The notes below the pieces were generated by a model. It did no database searches. It was not told the DNA's origin and saw nothing but the letters and a program-made list of their open reading frames with translations. Shown one piece after another: positions 20,051 to 30,876 of a stretch of 36,205 nt of DNA. Each line of letters opens with the position of its first letter. Position 1 is the stretch's first letter. Location: the NCBI GenBank assembly GCA_000708835.1, contig DF237194.1:89309-125513 (forward strand). Direction: 5' to 3'. The translations under genes were made by a program, and so were the position numbers. The stretch comes from Klebsormidium nitens. Taxonomy: Eukaryota; Streptophyta; Klebsormidiophyceae; Klebsormidiales; Klebsormidiaceae.

Positions 20051-21220
20051 GACACTTATGGAGCTCGCCAGGATCAGCGGATCGCGCACCCACAAGCGTC
20101 TGGGACCTGAGACCCAGTTCATAACCAAATCCGCCCGCTAGCTTGAATGTTTGCGTGCCCTCAGGGTCGACTGCATCATGTCCTTAGGCCGATGGCCTAA
20201 AGTTGAAGGCAAACACCAAAAGTATACCTTTTCATCATGTCAAAGGCACACCAATTGATTATGTATCGTGGCAGCGCCTTTGAAGTGCTCCTTTCAACCA
20301 CGGCAACACATTTTACTCTTCCATAGGGAGCCCTTCTCGTTGAGTCAACCCGATTCTAGAAGCTTCGTTCGATCATCTCATCTGCGGCCGATCCTAAAAT
20401 AGAAATGCTTCGGTACCGTGAAACCATGGCGGCGGCTTCAGTGGAAGAGTGCACCTAGGCTCGCTGTGACGTTCGTTGAAACGTACGCCAAGTCTTTCTC
20501 CGCATGTCACCGCCAAAGGATGAAAAATGGTAGATCCTTTCAACCTTTATAATGGAAAAAGACGTCACTCATGACGAGCACGCCAGTCCTGTATTGGTGA
20601 CGACGGAAGCAGACTGAATTTTGACTCGTGCTCATTGCATTGATGTTCTCGTGCACACCGTTTGGTGACGGTGACTGAGTGCAAATAGAGTGGAGAGCGG
20701 GCTGCTCAAATGTTCCGCTTCACACGAGGCTTTCAGACTCACTCTTCTGAGTCCCTGGCGTCCGATCAACGAGCGCAATATCATTGCCGGTGATCATGGT
20801 TTCATACATTGCGTACGCCTGGCCTCTACCCTGCATCTCCAGCCGCAGGTCAAGGGGTAAGAGTCCATGAACACTATTCTTACAATGAAGTCTGTTCGAG
20901 AGTCGCGGCGCAAGGCAAAACAATCTACAGTTTATTTTCATTTTGCAGTTGAGCCGACGAGTCTTGTTCATTCTCAAAAGATCCACCGGGCCCGTCAGCG
21001 ACCACACTCTAAGTGACCAGATCCGAATCAACGCGGTAGCGCCAAAAAAGATATTCATGCGTAAATATGCACCATCCGACACTGTCCCGCAAAGATGCCA
21101 AGCCTTCCGAGTCAAGGTGAGTCGGCTCTTTGAACGTACATTGCAGGACGTCTAGGGCGCCCGCGTTGCAAAAAGTAGAGCTGGCGCCCATATTCCGGTC
21201 CGTCATCGCCGCTCCCTAAC
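20051..21220. other. Unassigned
   Basis: A hairpin with perfect 7-bp arms (TTAGGCC, GAT, GGCCTAA) lies at 20184-20200. The minus frame 20720-21115 (131 codons) and plus frame 20943-21155 overlap. Neither shows a motif, though position between pre-integrase and integrase-like pieces would suit integrase debris. Confidence 0.4.
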
Positions 21221-21409
21221 TTGAAAGTGCTTGCGCCCAGGCCGACTTACTATTTTGCTTGGCTTTTTGGAGTTCTTGTGCACGATTGCGACGGAGAAGA
21301 CTTTAACATACGTGTCGACCTTATGAAACGCCGTATAAAAGCGTCTAGGTTGCAGTGCGGATTTTCCCGACATGACTTAAGATTTGACAAGCCGCTCTTC
21401 AGGCAATGA
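21221..21409 (+). pseudogene. Possible copia integrase core fragment
   Basis: In this 62-codon frame, HDCDGEDFN (about 21268-21294) is followed 10-12 residues later by KRRIKAS and then GFS. Copia integrases have DxGGEFxN, then a KxxGI helix end, then Y/FSPQxNG. Asp and Glu are present with the right short spacing, but the second Gly is Glu and the NG is missing. It lies downstream of pre-integrase copy A3 and upstream of RT, in copia order. Without the first Asp and the final Glu of the DDE triad the call stays tentative. Confidence 0.4.
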
Positions 21410-23759
21410 AGAAGCTTGGAGCAGGGATAATTTGCGGAGGCCGTCTTGGGTGACCTCGCGTTGATCAGGAGCCTGAAATGATGACTCTGTCCAGAGGTAA
21501 TTTACCGCAGCTCATCGGCAATTAGACGAAAAGCGGAACCCTCAGGCTATCTAATTAATCTCGAAATCTGAGAACCCATTAAGTCGGACTTGAAAATCGT
21601 TTCATTGCAGTAACACAAATACAATCGGTTTGTCTCCTGAAGTGAGCAACCTTTTTCCTAGTGATTCGTGTTTCGGAAACTTCATGTGATGAGGGCAGCT
21701 CGCTCAAAGAGCAACAAAGTACGCGAGAGTTCAATTCGCGGCCGCCTGGGCGGCGCGTTGAGTGTGTCCAAAGCGGGATATTGGGAAGATCTGAACGCTC
21801 CGAGACAGAGGCGTCGCCGGCTTGTGGGTAAAAGTTTCAGGCCCACGCGGCAACATAGAATCACAGCCCATCGGTGGACAGCCTAGGATACGATTCGTGA
21901 TCCACGCAGCCTTTGCAGAGGAGCTCTATGCGGACCTTTTGCCTTTGTCCACTCAGCGTCCGCCCTGCAAGGGCTGAAACTTGACGACGCTTTATGTTGG
22001 GAAACGTCGAAGAAGCCTTTCCAGACGACCACGTGTGAGGAATCAATCACATAAGCAGCTCTTTTCATCCATATCATTGCTTATGGTCGACCCATCAGTA
22101 CTCTCAGCCGCTTCAAGCCAAGACTTCTTGGGCGGAAAGTGTAGTCACCAGGACGGCATATGATCAATGCAGGCAATCCAGGCGCATCAGTGACGATACT
22201 GGCATCAGGCGATGGAGAGAGTCGAGGCAATGAGGTGCAACTTTTAGCGACCTCAGCGCATCTGAGCCATCCTCGCCAGTGAACAACAATCAGAACATGC
22301 GCGCGAAACCTTTACTTTTCAAAACAGGGGTTATATGGGTATTCAGGGAGCCCAATTTAGGCGCGTAGTAATTTTGTCACGGCTACGGCGACGCGCTGCG
22401 CGCTTAAGGCGGCCACGTGCTAGATATTTGAAGGGCGCGTGCGCGCGCAACGGGGAAAAGGAGCGCACGCGCTGCCAGGTGCGACAGCAGGCTTTCTGAC
22501 CACAGCGAAACAGGAAATGTTTTTCCACACTATTCATTCGGCCAGTGCATGCTCGTGACAGGCCGTTGTGCATGAAGCTTATGATGGATCGCTCGCGGCT
22601 TGTGCACGCGCGCAGTCTCGCGCTCGCGAGCAGGATTGAGAAGCAAAGTAATGGAACAGCGCTTCAGTGCCGATCTGCCAAAGGCACGAGGGCCAGCGGC
22701 AGGCGAGAACGATGCTGCCGTTACGAGTCCGCCAAAACTTTGCACGTATTAAGGTTACCGACCGTTGGGAGACACCTTGCTCAAAGGCCTGGCAATATCG
22801 AAGTTACAGCCTTAGCCAGCTGGCCGATCGCTCGAATCTGGATCTGCTCTGAAATGGATCCGGTGGACTACAAACTCAAAAATAGTCTGGGCGAACCTCT
22901 TGCTAATTGCTCGACGGTATTCGAAACGAAGTGAAAAAGGTACGGTACAGCTTGCTCCTGTCCTCGTGTAGAGGTAGATGAGAGCCCGGACGTTAGATAC
23001 GATACTGATAAGGAAGTGATCCGCAAGGCCCAGGAAAAAACGCAGTCAAGCATTTGGCGGAGGGCTCATACACGGTTCAACTCTCGTCTCCTGGGCGCAA
23101 GGCACCCTTAAGCTTACTCACGATGATTACTGTCCAACCCGCTTGATTCTTGTCCGAGTCAGGCGCCCTGACGGGGCTCGCGCACATCGAAAACAAGTTC
23201 GCGTCGTACGGTATGTGCTTCCCTTGCATGATGGCTCTTTGAGTGATCAGGTTCTGTTTGTGATGTGCTTTCATCAACCAGGGCCTCATCATTGCCCACA
23301 AGATACGTTTCGTATAACTGTAGCGTTTCGCTTAATCACAACTTTGTTTAGGAACAACGCCTTTCAAGGAATCCTTAGCATCCGACACAGCTTACGCATC
23401 CGAAGAACAACCAAGAAATGTAGACCTTTCTGGCAGGTCCACCCCTTTGAAAACGAACGGCTTTAATGAACTTTTGTGGGAGAGATTTGTCAACATTGGG
23501 TTCGATATTTGTGGCTGTGATTCTTCCTGAAGTGCCCGTCGGAACTTAAGGAGCTTCCCAACAATCTCTGCCAACGCTATCAGGGTGCAAGAGCAGATTA
23601 CTTAAAAGTTACTTCGTTTCAATCGATGCGGTGACTTAGGGACCAGCCTATTTCGAGGTAGCTAGGCGGAAAGATTCGTATTTGAAACCTGGTCCAACAA
23701 CCTAATTGAAAGCATGGGATTGAAAGCGTGCGGACGATGATGGACGATAATGGAAAGGA
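21410..23759. other. Unassigned, with a CG tract pair
   Basis: A GCGGCCGC site lies at 21738 within TTCGCGGCCGCCTG, shared with 5896. Alternating CG tracts lie at 22435-22449 and near 22605-22620. Open frames 21668-21886, 22545-22934 and 23143-23466 have no clear family. DNA around 23270-23300 (GGGCCTCATCATTGCCCACA) recalls the ends of family B units near 30220 and 34085. Confidence 0.35.
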
Positions 23760-24107
23760 GAAGGCGTTGCCAAAATCCTATATACTTTGTGCATTCAATC
23801 TAAGAGCACTTGCCCCCCTGAGTTGATGAAGGAAATGAAAAAAAGGCTTGCTGGATTCAGACTCGTATGCTCAGTACCTGCCAACAGGTTAAATGACTCT
23901 GATAGATTTTTGAGAAGCACCCACAAGCCGCGTACGTCCTTACTTGGAGTTTCTCATCACCTTAAGAAATACACGAAAGCCAGGTCTTCTTGCGAATCGA
24001 TGATCCGCCAGCGCCAGCTAGCCCTCTCGGTTCCTACAGCCAACATAGGAATCTCGTACGTTGGAAAGTTAGTTTCAAAAAACGTCGCCTGTGCTCGGCG
24101 CCCCTAA
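23760..24107 (+). pseudogene. Copia reverse transcriptase fragment (palm)
   Basis: From about 23768 the frame reads KILYTLCIQSKST, then PPELMKEMKKRLAGFRL. The copia palm reads LLYVDDxxIxSKST with an ExxxxxKxxLxxxFxxxDLG helix after it. The fit is good apart from the VDD triplet, which is missing. Further on, SLLGVSHHLKK resembles the YFLGxxxxR strand. The frame is open for 107 codons after its first Met at 23787. It lies about 650 bp before an RNase H remnant on the same strand, somewhat more than usual. Confidence 0.5.
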
Positions 24108-24739
24108 TCAGAGCTTGCTCAATCTAAGTGTAATCCGCATCCAGAAACGTCAAGTGATAGATGTTCAGGGTCTCGGTTGTGTTGGCAAAGCCAATTTGCA
24201 CAGTGTCAAAAGCAGGGATTCTTTTGAAGCCGAGACGCCACCGTAAACAGTGCCAAAGAGGAGATCAACTTGACTGGGAAAGAGGGCGCGGTCATCCGTC
24301 GCCCTTGGGAAGCTTCTGTGTTTGGTGTGGCCCGGCCACAATCTACGTCCACTGTGAATGGTGAGTCAGATTCTCGACTCTGCCAAGCAAAGAGCGTCAT
24401 GGGCGATTTTGTACGTACGGACAACCTGGGTTTGTATCTTTTAGGAGTCCACTCTGGAATTCTCCTGAATCCCCGACTTGTAGCTATGCAATGAAGGGGC
24501 GCAAGTTGAAAAGCATCATTGCCGGCAAGACGCAGTTTCAATCGCAGCGCGGCTGACGTCACGAAAACGCAAAGTTGATGAGCACCTTCTCCGGAATGAA
24601 GCCTACAGCACTTTGGGGCAAAATCTGTGATGCGAATCGGAGGCTCTTGACGAACCCCCATGGTTCCAATCTTCTAAAGAGCTGAAGGACGCGCAAGATG
24701 GGTTTAAAGTCGTAAACAAGAGATGCTCTGTGGAAAGGT

Positions 24740-25111
24740 CCTAGCATTGTGTGCAGTGTACATTTGCAATGACCGAGACTCAAATCTTTTGAATTATCCT
24801 TCTCTGGTAAAAAGCTTCACCACAATCCAAAAGGTTAGGTTCATCTGCTCTCTGCAGAATCGACTAAAGACCGCTTAGGGGGGTGCAGATCAAAAGCAGT
24901 GGCCAACGCACCGGACTGGACACTTGTACGTGCTCTGAAAGTGCATGCCGAAGGTCTTCTGATGCGTTGGCTCAGAGATGCTTTTTGAAGACCCGCGTCG
25001 ATTGACTTGGATGTAATCCAAATCAAGCTGGTCAATGCGTCAGCGCCCCTTAAAGTGAAAAATCAATTCTTCGGAAGTGCATGTTTGCAACGTCCCGGAG
25101 TAGCTTTGTAA
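24740..25111 (+). pseudogene. Copia RNase H remnant, copy B0
   Basis: The frame from 24839 to a TAA at 25109 has 90 codons and one internal stop (TGA 24986). It carries VHLLSAES, like the VxLSSAEAEY strand, then LLMRWLRD (24956-24979), like the WLRxLL helix, and DLDVIQIKLVNASAPLKVKN (25004-25063), like IxxDNxSAIxLAKNP with Asp replaced by Val. QFF follows as in NPVF. Just before, other frames give NDRDSN and LLW-KASPQSK, for the DRxS and SWxSKxQ strands. Copies B1 and B2 share the WL(R/K)E and LDPLQIKA-NASAP words in the same places. Confidence 0.6.
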
Positions 25112-26689
25112 GGCACTTCTCACAGTGCAGCCGCTGCAAACTTGACTCAGCAAGCCCAACGGAAGCAACGGCAAGTCTTCTTGCATTCTTGTAGGTGGGA
25201 ACCGTATAATTGGTAATATGCATGACCTCGGGGGAATTATCTTTGAACTTCGTCGATTCAACAAACGGCTACGAGCCAAAACGTAGGATGAAGAATTGCT
25301 CAAAGAACGTGAGAAGGGTGATCGGCATCGAATCCGTTATTGAAGGCTATGATGATCCTGCTCGACGTCTGCCAGTGGAGGGCGCCATCTCAGATGCTAT
25401 ATATATAAAGAAACTTTTTGAGAGTCTGACTATGTCATGCCTGAACATGAAACAGAGCCGTGCAGAAGGAAAGTTTGCACCACGTGATGATAATAATGGA
25501 GGGGTGCGCAAGGCCCAGATACAGGCCCGAACACGGAGTCGAGCAAGTGGCTCGAAGGACTCATACACAGCGGTAGACCGACTCTGATGGCCGCAAGGCG
25601 CCCTCAAGCAACGCCGATAGTCACTATCTGCGACCCGAGGATTCCTTCTCGGCAGTAAATCAAACGTACGTTTCAAGAGACAAACCACAACTACGGTTTC
25701 GGTGCATAAAGTGGGCAGTTTTTTGCTGAGCGTTGCACACTGCAACACGCAACCCGCCGCTAGTCGGACCTTTTGCTAATCTATATGATGATTCAATAGG
25801 AGTCACGGTCTGAGTCAGCGTGTCCCAATATTGGGTGCGCGGCGGTGGCCAGAATCGCGCAGCGTATTTCCGGTCTACTTCTTTCTGACACAATGTTTAG
25901 CAGCTAGTCTGAGATGCGATTCGAGGAAGCAGCTAGTGTGATCAGATGCGGTTCGATTTTGAAAGGCCACCGTTGCGGTGTATCAAGGAACCGTGAACCG
26001 TGAATCGTGAATCTGCAAGGTGCTTTCGTTTCGAATGGACGGGCGCAGAAACAGAGTGCGCATAGTTGTCAATAGGTTTTCCCACTAACTGGGGATTCGA
26101 AGGGCCTCGCCTAAAGCACATACGTCGGTTCGAAAAGAGCGGCCCGCCGCACTTTACTGTTCGGTTGAAACTGGCGCCAAGACGAGGTGCACGTACAATC
26201 AAGATACGTTTGAAAAGAGGATCATACTGACCTTTTGGCGACTTTTTCAAACGAGAAACAAAATTTACGATCTGATGGGCATCTCACACAACACACACCC
26301 TACAAAAGGCACCCGAACCAGTACCCGAGCAGCAGCGTATGGCAGAGGTCTTCTTTGGATAACTTCGGTAACGTGCATTGAGAAGAGATTGAGACGTTGC
26401 GGTCAAGCGTTGGTTTCAATGCTAGCGAGGAAGGCCGCTCGAGCACATTATTGCTTACGCCTTGCCTAAGCTGCGGTTGGCATGCCGGCTCTTCAATATG
26501 ACGGAAGTTCTTTCTGATTTGCTGTGCTTCCATCAAGGAGGCGGTCATCATTGCAGCAAGCAATCTGCCTTGTCGCAGCGCAGGCTTGTCCAACTAGTGT
26601 GGAAAGTTCCTGTAGACGCACCTTCGTAATCGACATGTATGGTTCTAGAGCAGTTTTACTTTTCGAGGGCCATCTCGGCAAGGTGTGAG
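25112..26689. other. Unassigned, includes open frame 25210-25587
   Basis: The + frame at 25210 has 125 codons, Lys/Arg-rich at both ends, with no known motif. By position it would be the 3' region of the RNase H element above. A 7-bp unit (AACCGTG and variants) is repeated four times at 25989-26015. The rest is unassigned. Confidence 0.4.
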
Positions 26690-27179
26690 AATATCTGACC
26701 CCTTCTTTTGGGCCCAGATTATGCCGCAGCTCATTGGCAGCCCACGAATTCGAAGACCCCTCCTAGCATCTAACGCAGTCTTCTACAACCCACATTCATA
26801 TTGCACGGCTCGTTCAGTATCCGCTGTTCCTTCCTTAAAAAGGGGGCACAAAATACCTGAATGGACCCATCTCTAGTTTATCCAGAGCAACTTTGCCGTG
26901 CCATAGCGTGTGAGCTACGTACGGCGGCGATGGCGGCTGGTCTACAATCCCGAAAGCTCGCGCTTGGTAAGAAGAAAAGCACGGAGTCACTTGCCACTGG
27001 CAGAACGACATATAGCGCAAAAAGCAGCCGAAAATCTCCCGGCTCTACTATAGAGTACTGGCCCACGCTCCCAACAGGCCGCCTTTAATATTGTTCCTTC
27101 ATTAAAGTAGTGACTTCTTCTCATGCGGTTAAATGGGCGCACTGGCTTTGCTCGCTGTTTGTTAACGGGTCCGAGATCA

Positions 27180-27200
27180 GGGGGAAGAGGGGGGTGTTGG
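27180..27200 (+). promoter_or_regulatory. Polypurine tract plus TGTTGG, copy B1
   Basis: GGGGGAAGAGGGGGG runs into TGTTGG at 27195. CCCACGCTCCCAACAGG lies 119 bp before it, and CCAACA is the inverted complement of TGTTGG, as for LTR ends. A TATTAAAAG word lies 216 bp downstream (near 27416), as in a U3 region. The tract, the TGTTGG and the CCAACA are kept in B2, the TATA-like word is not. Confidence 0.4.
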
Positions 27201-27898
27201 CAGGGAAGCAAACGAGGGCAGATGAGTCTTCAACTGCAGCACCCTCGAAGTGCCTAGTAACGGTCTCAGTCCGCGGCTCTTACCGCACCTTGGAAGCACT
27301 AGAGACATCGTCTGTCATTGCCGCCTTAAGTCAAACCCAATTTGCTCGCTTCTGTGATCTTGTTTGCTCGCATTCTGCAGAGTCCTAGCAAAACCGGAAT
27401 CTACCTGTGAAGCTATTAAAAGCGCCAACGTACCAACGAACGGGGGTGAACAGCTCCTCAGCGTCGCCTAGCGCGCCGGGCAAGTTCACAGCTCATTGAC
27501 ACAACGAGTCAGAAGTACTCCTTGCATCCAAAGCAAATCGACAGCACTGAAGTACGGCGGGGTTATTCGAATCCGCAGACCGCAGTCAAAAAGACGGAGA
27601 GCAGTCCGGCGGGCGTGAGCCTTTAATAAGTCTGAAACCGCGAAAGCAGTTTGCCGCGGCTGCGCTGACGTTGAAGGCGGCTACAGGGTGGCGTCCTAAG
27701 GAGCGCGCGCGCGCGCACACTCGCCGAAGAGGGGAGCAATCGAAAGAGACACCACTAGACTGAGACGAGAAGGAACGCAATCCAATCTAGTTCCTTTTGA
27801 TTACCAGAGCATGAGTTCAGCAGTGACGATTGACTGCGCCGGTGGTCACGTAAGCGCGCAAGGGCGCGCTCGCGCTGTTTGACGATCTAGGTGAAGCG
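27201..27898. other. LTR-like or leader region of copy B1, no protein seen
   Basis: Includes the alternating CG tract at 27703-27716 and a second CG-rich patch near 27851-27876. TCCAATCTAGTTCC at about 27781 has counterparts at 31638 and 34411. The + frame 27110-27388 crosses the proposed LTR start and is not recognised. Confidence 0.4.
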
Positions 27899-28398
27899 GT
27901 GCAAAGCAAACGTGAGGCGCTCGTCTATCGAAGTCTCGACTTCCAAGCGAGGAGAGATCTTCGCTTTCTTGCAGCGTTTCGAAACATTTCTGCTGATTCT
28001 GCCCATTGCATTTGCGCCCAGCTGATTGTGCCGCCGGGTTTGGTCGGACTCAGTTCAGTAGACCTGGATTCAAGTTTTTTAACCTTGCACACCCTTACGC
28101 GGCGGATCAAACGCCCAGCTTTCCGATATGTGAAACTTCGAAGTGGAAGTTGGAGAAAAGGTGGCCCGTCGATCATAGGCCGCATTTATTGAGAGCCATT
28201 GTCAGAAGTGGCTCCGATGAAGCGAGGTTTGGCAAAAACGTCCGCGACCGTCGCTGGCTCAAAGAAAAGCGGCCAAGATCGGATGTGTTCATGAAATGCC
28301 ATGGGCAACTTCAAGCGCTGCCTAACTATCCTTGCCAAAATTATCCAAGACCAAGGCCGGAATTCCCGATTTTTTTTACCGTTAAAGTCCTACAATAA
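27899..28398 (+). pseudogene. Copia RT remnant, copy B1
   Basis: Two overlapping frames (27899 and 28006) cover it. The second holds TQFSRPGFKFFNLA, then ETSKW (28132-28146), aligned residue for residue with TQFY...CDLAFY and EASKW of copy B2. It then continues through GSDEARFGKNVRDRRW. B1 lacks about 60 bp that in B2 encode a GLKQ-like block, and the LAKFM block is broken here by a stop and frameshifts. The assignment to copia RT comes from B2; B1 alone would not be recognised. Confidence 0.4.
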
Positions 28399-28429
28399 GG
28401 TCCACTCACCGTAGTTGGGCGGGAAAATT

Positions 28430-29011
28430 GGTGCTAAAAACATGGTCTGGCTGATCTTGAAGGCGCACGAAATCCGACGTTTGACAATTAAAATTGAAAA
28501 CCGTTCATTTAATCGTTGAAATTGAAGATCAAATCGTACGTCCGTAGGGCTACATGCAAGGTCGAGAACACGAAAAGCTGAAGACAAAAGACCCGAGTGT
28601 TCTGACCCAACTTGATTGTAAACGATGAAGTTGGTGTGCAGCACAGCTAGCTTGCTTGGCAAACGGCCATGTTGCAATTCCTTAACAAGCGCCGTCAAGA
28701 TACGTCACAAAGACGGATCTACTCAGCAACAACACGGATTGACGTCCTGGCATGGACTCCGTTCTCAGGCAAGTGCATCAGTATTCTATTCTCAAGTGGC
28801 TCAGGGAAGTTTCACACCGATCTCCGATGACTTGGATCCACTCCAAATCAAAGCGGACAATGCATCAGGGCCCCTCACTGTGACAACGCAATCCTTTTTC
28901 ACGTGCAGGTTCGGACTTACCAGCTCCAAAGGACGTTCGCACCGCAGCCGCTGTAAAAGACCGCTGGCATGGAGGGAAGATCTTATTCTATCTTACAATA
29001 TCCGACCGTAG
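28430..29011 (+). pseudogene. Copia RNase H remnant, copy B1
   Basis: ADLEGAR at 28450-28470 corresponds to the DADWAG strand. After a scrambled stretch, TSVGLHARSRTRKAED (28538-28585) aligns with the SxxEAEY strand of B2. Frame 28625-29011 (128 codons) then holds DDLDPLQIKADNASGPL, with the Asp-Asn of the copia DNxSA strand kept. In another frame, ILKWLREVS precedes it, for the WLRxLL helix. The parts lie in three frames. The acidic residue is retained here but lost in B0 and B2. Confidence 0.5.
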
Positions 29012-30409
29012 ACTCAATAAAATGGCCTTGGTCCAGGGCGTTGCAAGCTACGCCTTTCCGCCGGGCACACACGATGGGATCCATCATCCCGGCCCGTTCT
29101 CTATGAAGGCTTGTCAGAGAGTAGAGAGTCACGTTGTTGTTGACGGCTTGCATGCAGGGGCTGATCTGAGCGGCAAAATGCCTTGCTTATGCACGAGCGA
29201 GTAATATCCGAGCTGTCCCGCGATTGTTTTGAGGCGGACGCCGTCAGATCGACGTCAGGTTGACGGCGTAAGAATTAGCCTTAGTGGATCGAATCATGCA
29301 GCGCAATTGGACGAACGTGAGATAGTCTCGAGACCGGTGTCTATCCGTGATATTCGTCAGAAGAGCAATCAAACCGATGCGTGGACGGAAAAATTTCATC
29401 TTAGACGCTAGAGCCGTAACTCCAACGATCTGACCACGTAATTTCCCTTGACAAATTAATAAGAGAATTGAGCAGCCCAGACAACGTTGTGATTCTGATT
29501 TGGAAGGTCATCGTGCCACGTGCCCAGAAACAGATTTGAACACGCGGCCGAGCATTCACCTGAGAAGGACTCATCGACGGTGCACATTAATTGTGATGGC
29601 CGCGCAACACTCTCAAGCCAAACCAATCACGGTCCAAGACCTGCATTTCTGTACGCAGCAAGTGTGTTTCGAATGTACAAATCGAACGTCCGAAGACACC
29701 CTTCACGAAGTAAGAACACCAATTTAGCGGCCAACGTAACTTTTGAAATTGTAAACGAGCAACCTGACGGACCTATCGCTTCTCCTTGATGTACTTGCAA
29801 GTTACATGTACCCCGGCTCGGTATGGGCGCTCGGAGATTAGCACATTCCATCTACATCACCACGAAAAAGCTGCATACGGTCGCCGACAGCCTGGATCCC
29901 CGGTTTGAAGATCGAGAGCCTGAGGGCCTGTTGATTGCAGAGCGTTGCAGAACCAGGCTTGAAAGCCGAGGTGCCACGCGAGTGACAAAACAAGCATGCA
30001 AGCATCTGCTGCCGCATGCTTCAGAACTCTCAAAGCGGGCCTCTCAAAATCCACTGATCAGATTCGGGCTGCGGGTAACCTTCAAGGGGAGTTCTCCAAT
30101 AAATCGAAGCTGACGCCGGGACGAAGCATCAAAAGTAACAAGAATCAAAACAATCGATTCACCTCGACTTGCCGGCTCTCAGATATGGGTCCCTGGCCTA
30201 ATGCTTCTGGTATCAATAAAGGCCTCCGCATTGCCTCCAAGGCTTGCTTGATGTCCAACAACGCAGCACAGACTAGCTTGGCTACTGTAATTGCCCGTTT
30301 TTTATTGCTTGTTACAGACTGAACAAGAGCTTCAGCGAATCCGTGTCGCAACGGCCATTTTGGCGAACCAATCTCTTTTCGAAAGTGGCCCGAAGTTTGC
30401 CGCAGATGA
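29012..30409. other. 3' part of copy B1, no protein recognised
   Basis: It aligns with 32840-34130 of B2. GAGAGTAGAGAGTCACGT is identical in both (from about 29118 and 33012). Frames 29022-29204, 29229-29411 and 29823-30113 are short and not conserved in B2. It would be a 3' untranslated region of about 1.8 kb, very long for copia, or nested debris. Confidence 0.45.
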
Positions 30410-30855
30410 CTTTGCACCCGCAAACGCGAAGACCCCTCCTAGCTTCCGACACAGTTTTTTGCAACCCACGTTCATAAACCACGGCTCGTTGAAATCGTGT
30501 CAACTGTCCCTTTCAGAAATAAGGGGGCCGGAAAGGGAGATTCCGGTCGGCCGGTCTGCAATCCGCAGCAGCTTTGCCATGCCACCGCGTGCCAGTAGCT
30601 ACGGACCGATAGCGGCTGGTGCACAGTCTCAAGAGCTCGCGCGCTTGGGGTAAAGAGTTGCACACGCTGTCAGGCAGAACGACGAAGACATATAATTTGC
30701 AAGAGGAGAGGCGAGGGTACTAGGGTCTTATAGGGTACTAGCCCACGCTCCCAACAGGCCCGCCGTTACAATGAGGCTTTCAAATAGTAGTGACTTCTCG
30801 TACGGTCAATTGGCCGTACAAGGCTCGCTCTTTGTTTGCCTGACGGGCCGATCGC

Positions 30856-30876
30856 AAGGGAGAGGGGGGGTGTTGG
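30856..30876 (+). promoter_or_regulatory. Polypurine tract plus TGTTGG, copy B2
   Basis: AAGGGAGAGGGGGGG runs into TGTTGG at 30871. CCCACGCTCCCAACAGG lies 115 bp upstream, as in B1. The purine run and junction have survived while flanking sequence has diverged. Confidence 0.4.

Larger units (their letters stand above)
16332..25111 (+). mobile_element. Possible single inflated copia element, gag to RNase H
   Basis: On one strand and in copia order this span has gag (16425), protease (17247), pre-integrase (17635), integrase (21268), RT (23760) and RNase H (24740-25111). A normal element needs about 4 kb for this and here it takes 8.8 kb, so there are insertions, such as module C at 18890-20050. 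It could equally be several overlapping fragments. No LTR pair was found. Confidence 0.3.
26690..30130 (+). repeat. Family B direct repeat, copy B1
   Basis: Collinear with 30410-34080 (B2). Shared words in order are CGAAGACCCCTCCTAGC, CAGAACGAC, CCCACGCTCCCAACAGGC, TAGTGACTTCT, TGTTGG, TCTAAGGAGCGCGC, AGACCTGGAT, TCGAAGTGGA, GGGCAACTTCAAG, CCGTAGGGCTACATGCAAGGTC, GGATCCACTCCAAATCAAAGCGG, GAGAGTAGAGAGTCACGT and CCGAGGTGCCACGCG. The offset between copies changes from about 3.7 to 3.9 kb along the unit through indels. The unit carries a polypurine-LTR-like junction, two CG tracts and RT-RNase H remnants. Confidence 0.85.

Noticed and set aside
19782-20093. Overlapping frames on both strands in module C as genes
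   Set aside because: High GC content lengthens frames on both strands. Neither frame is kept open in the other copy at 14625-15139.
27180-27211. G-quadruplex at the G-runs
   Set aside because: Only two or three usable G-runs are present. A polypurine tract next to TGTTGG explains the conservation better.
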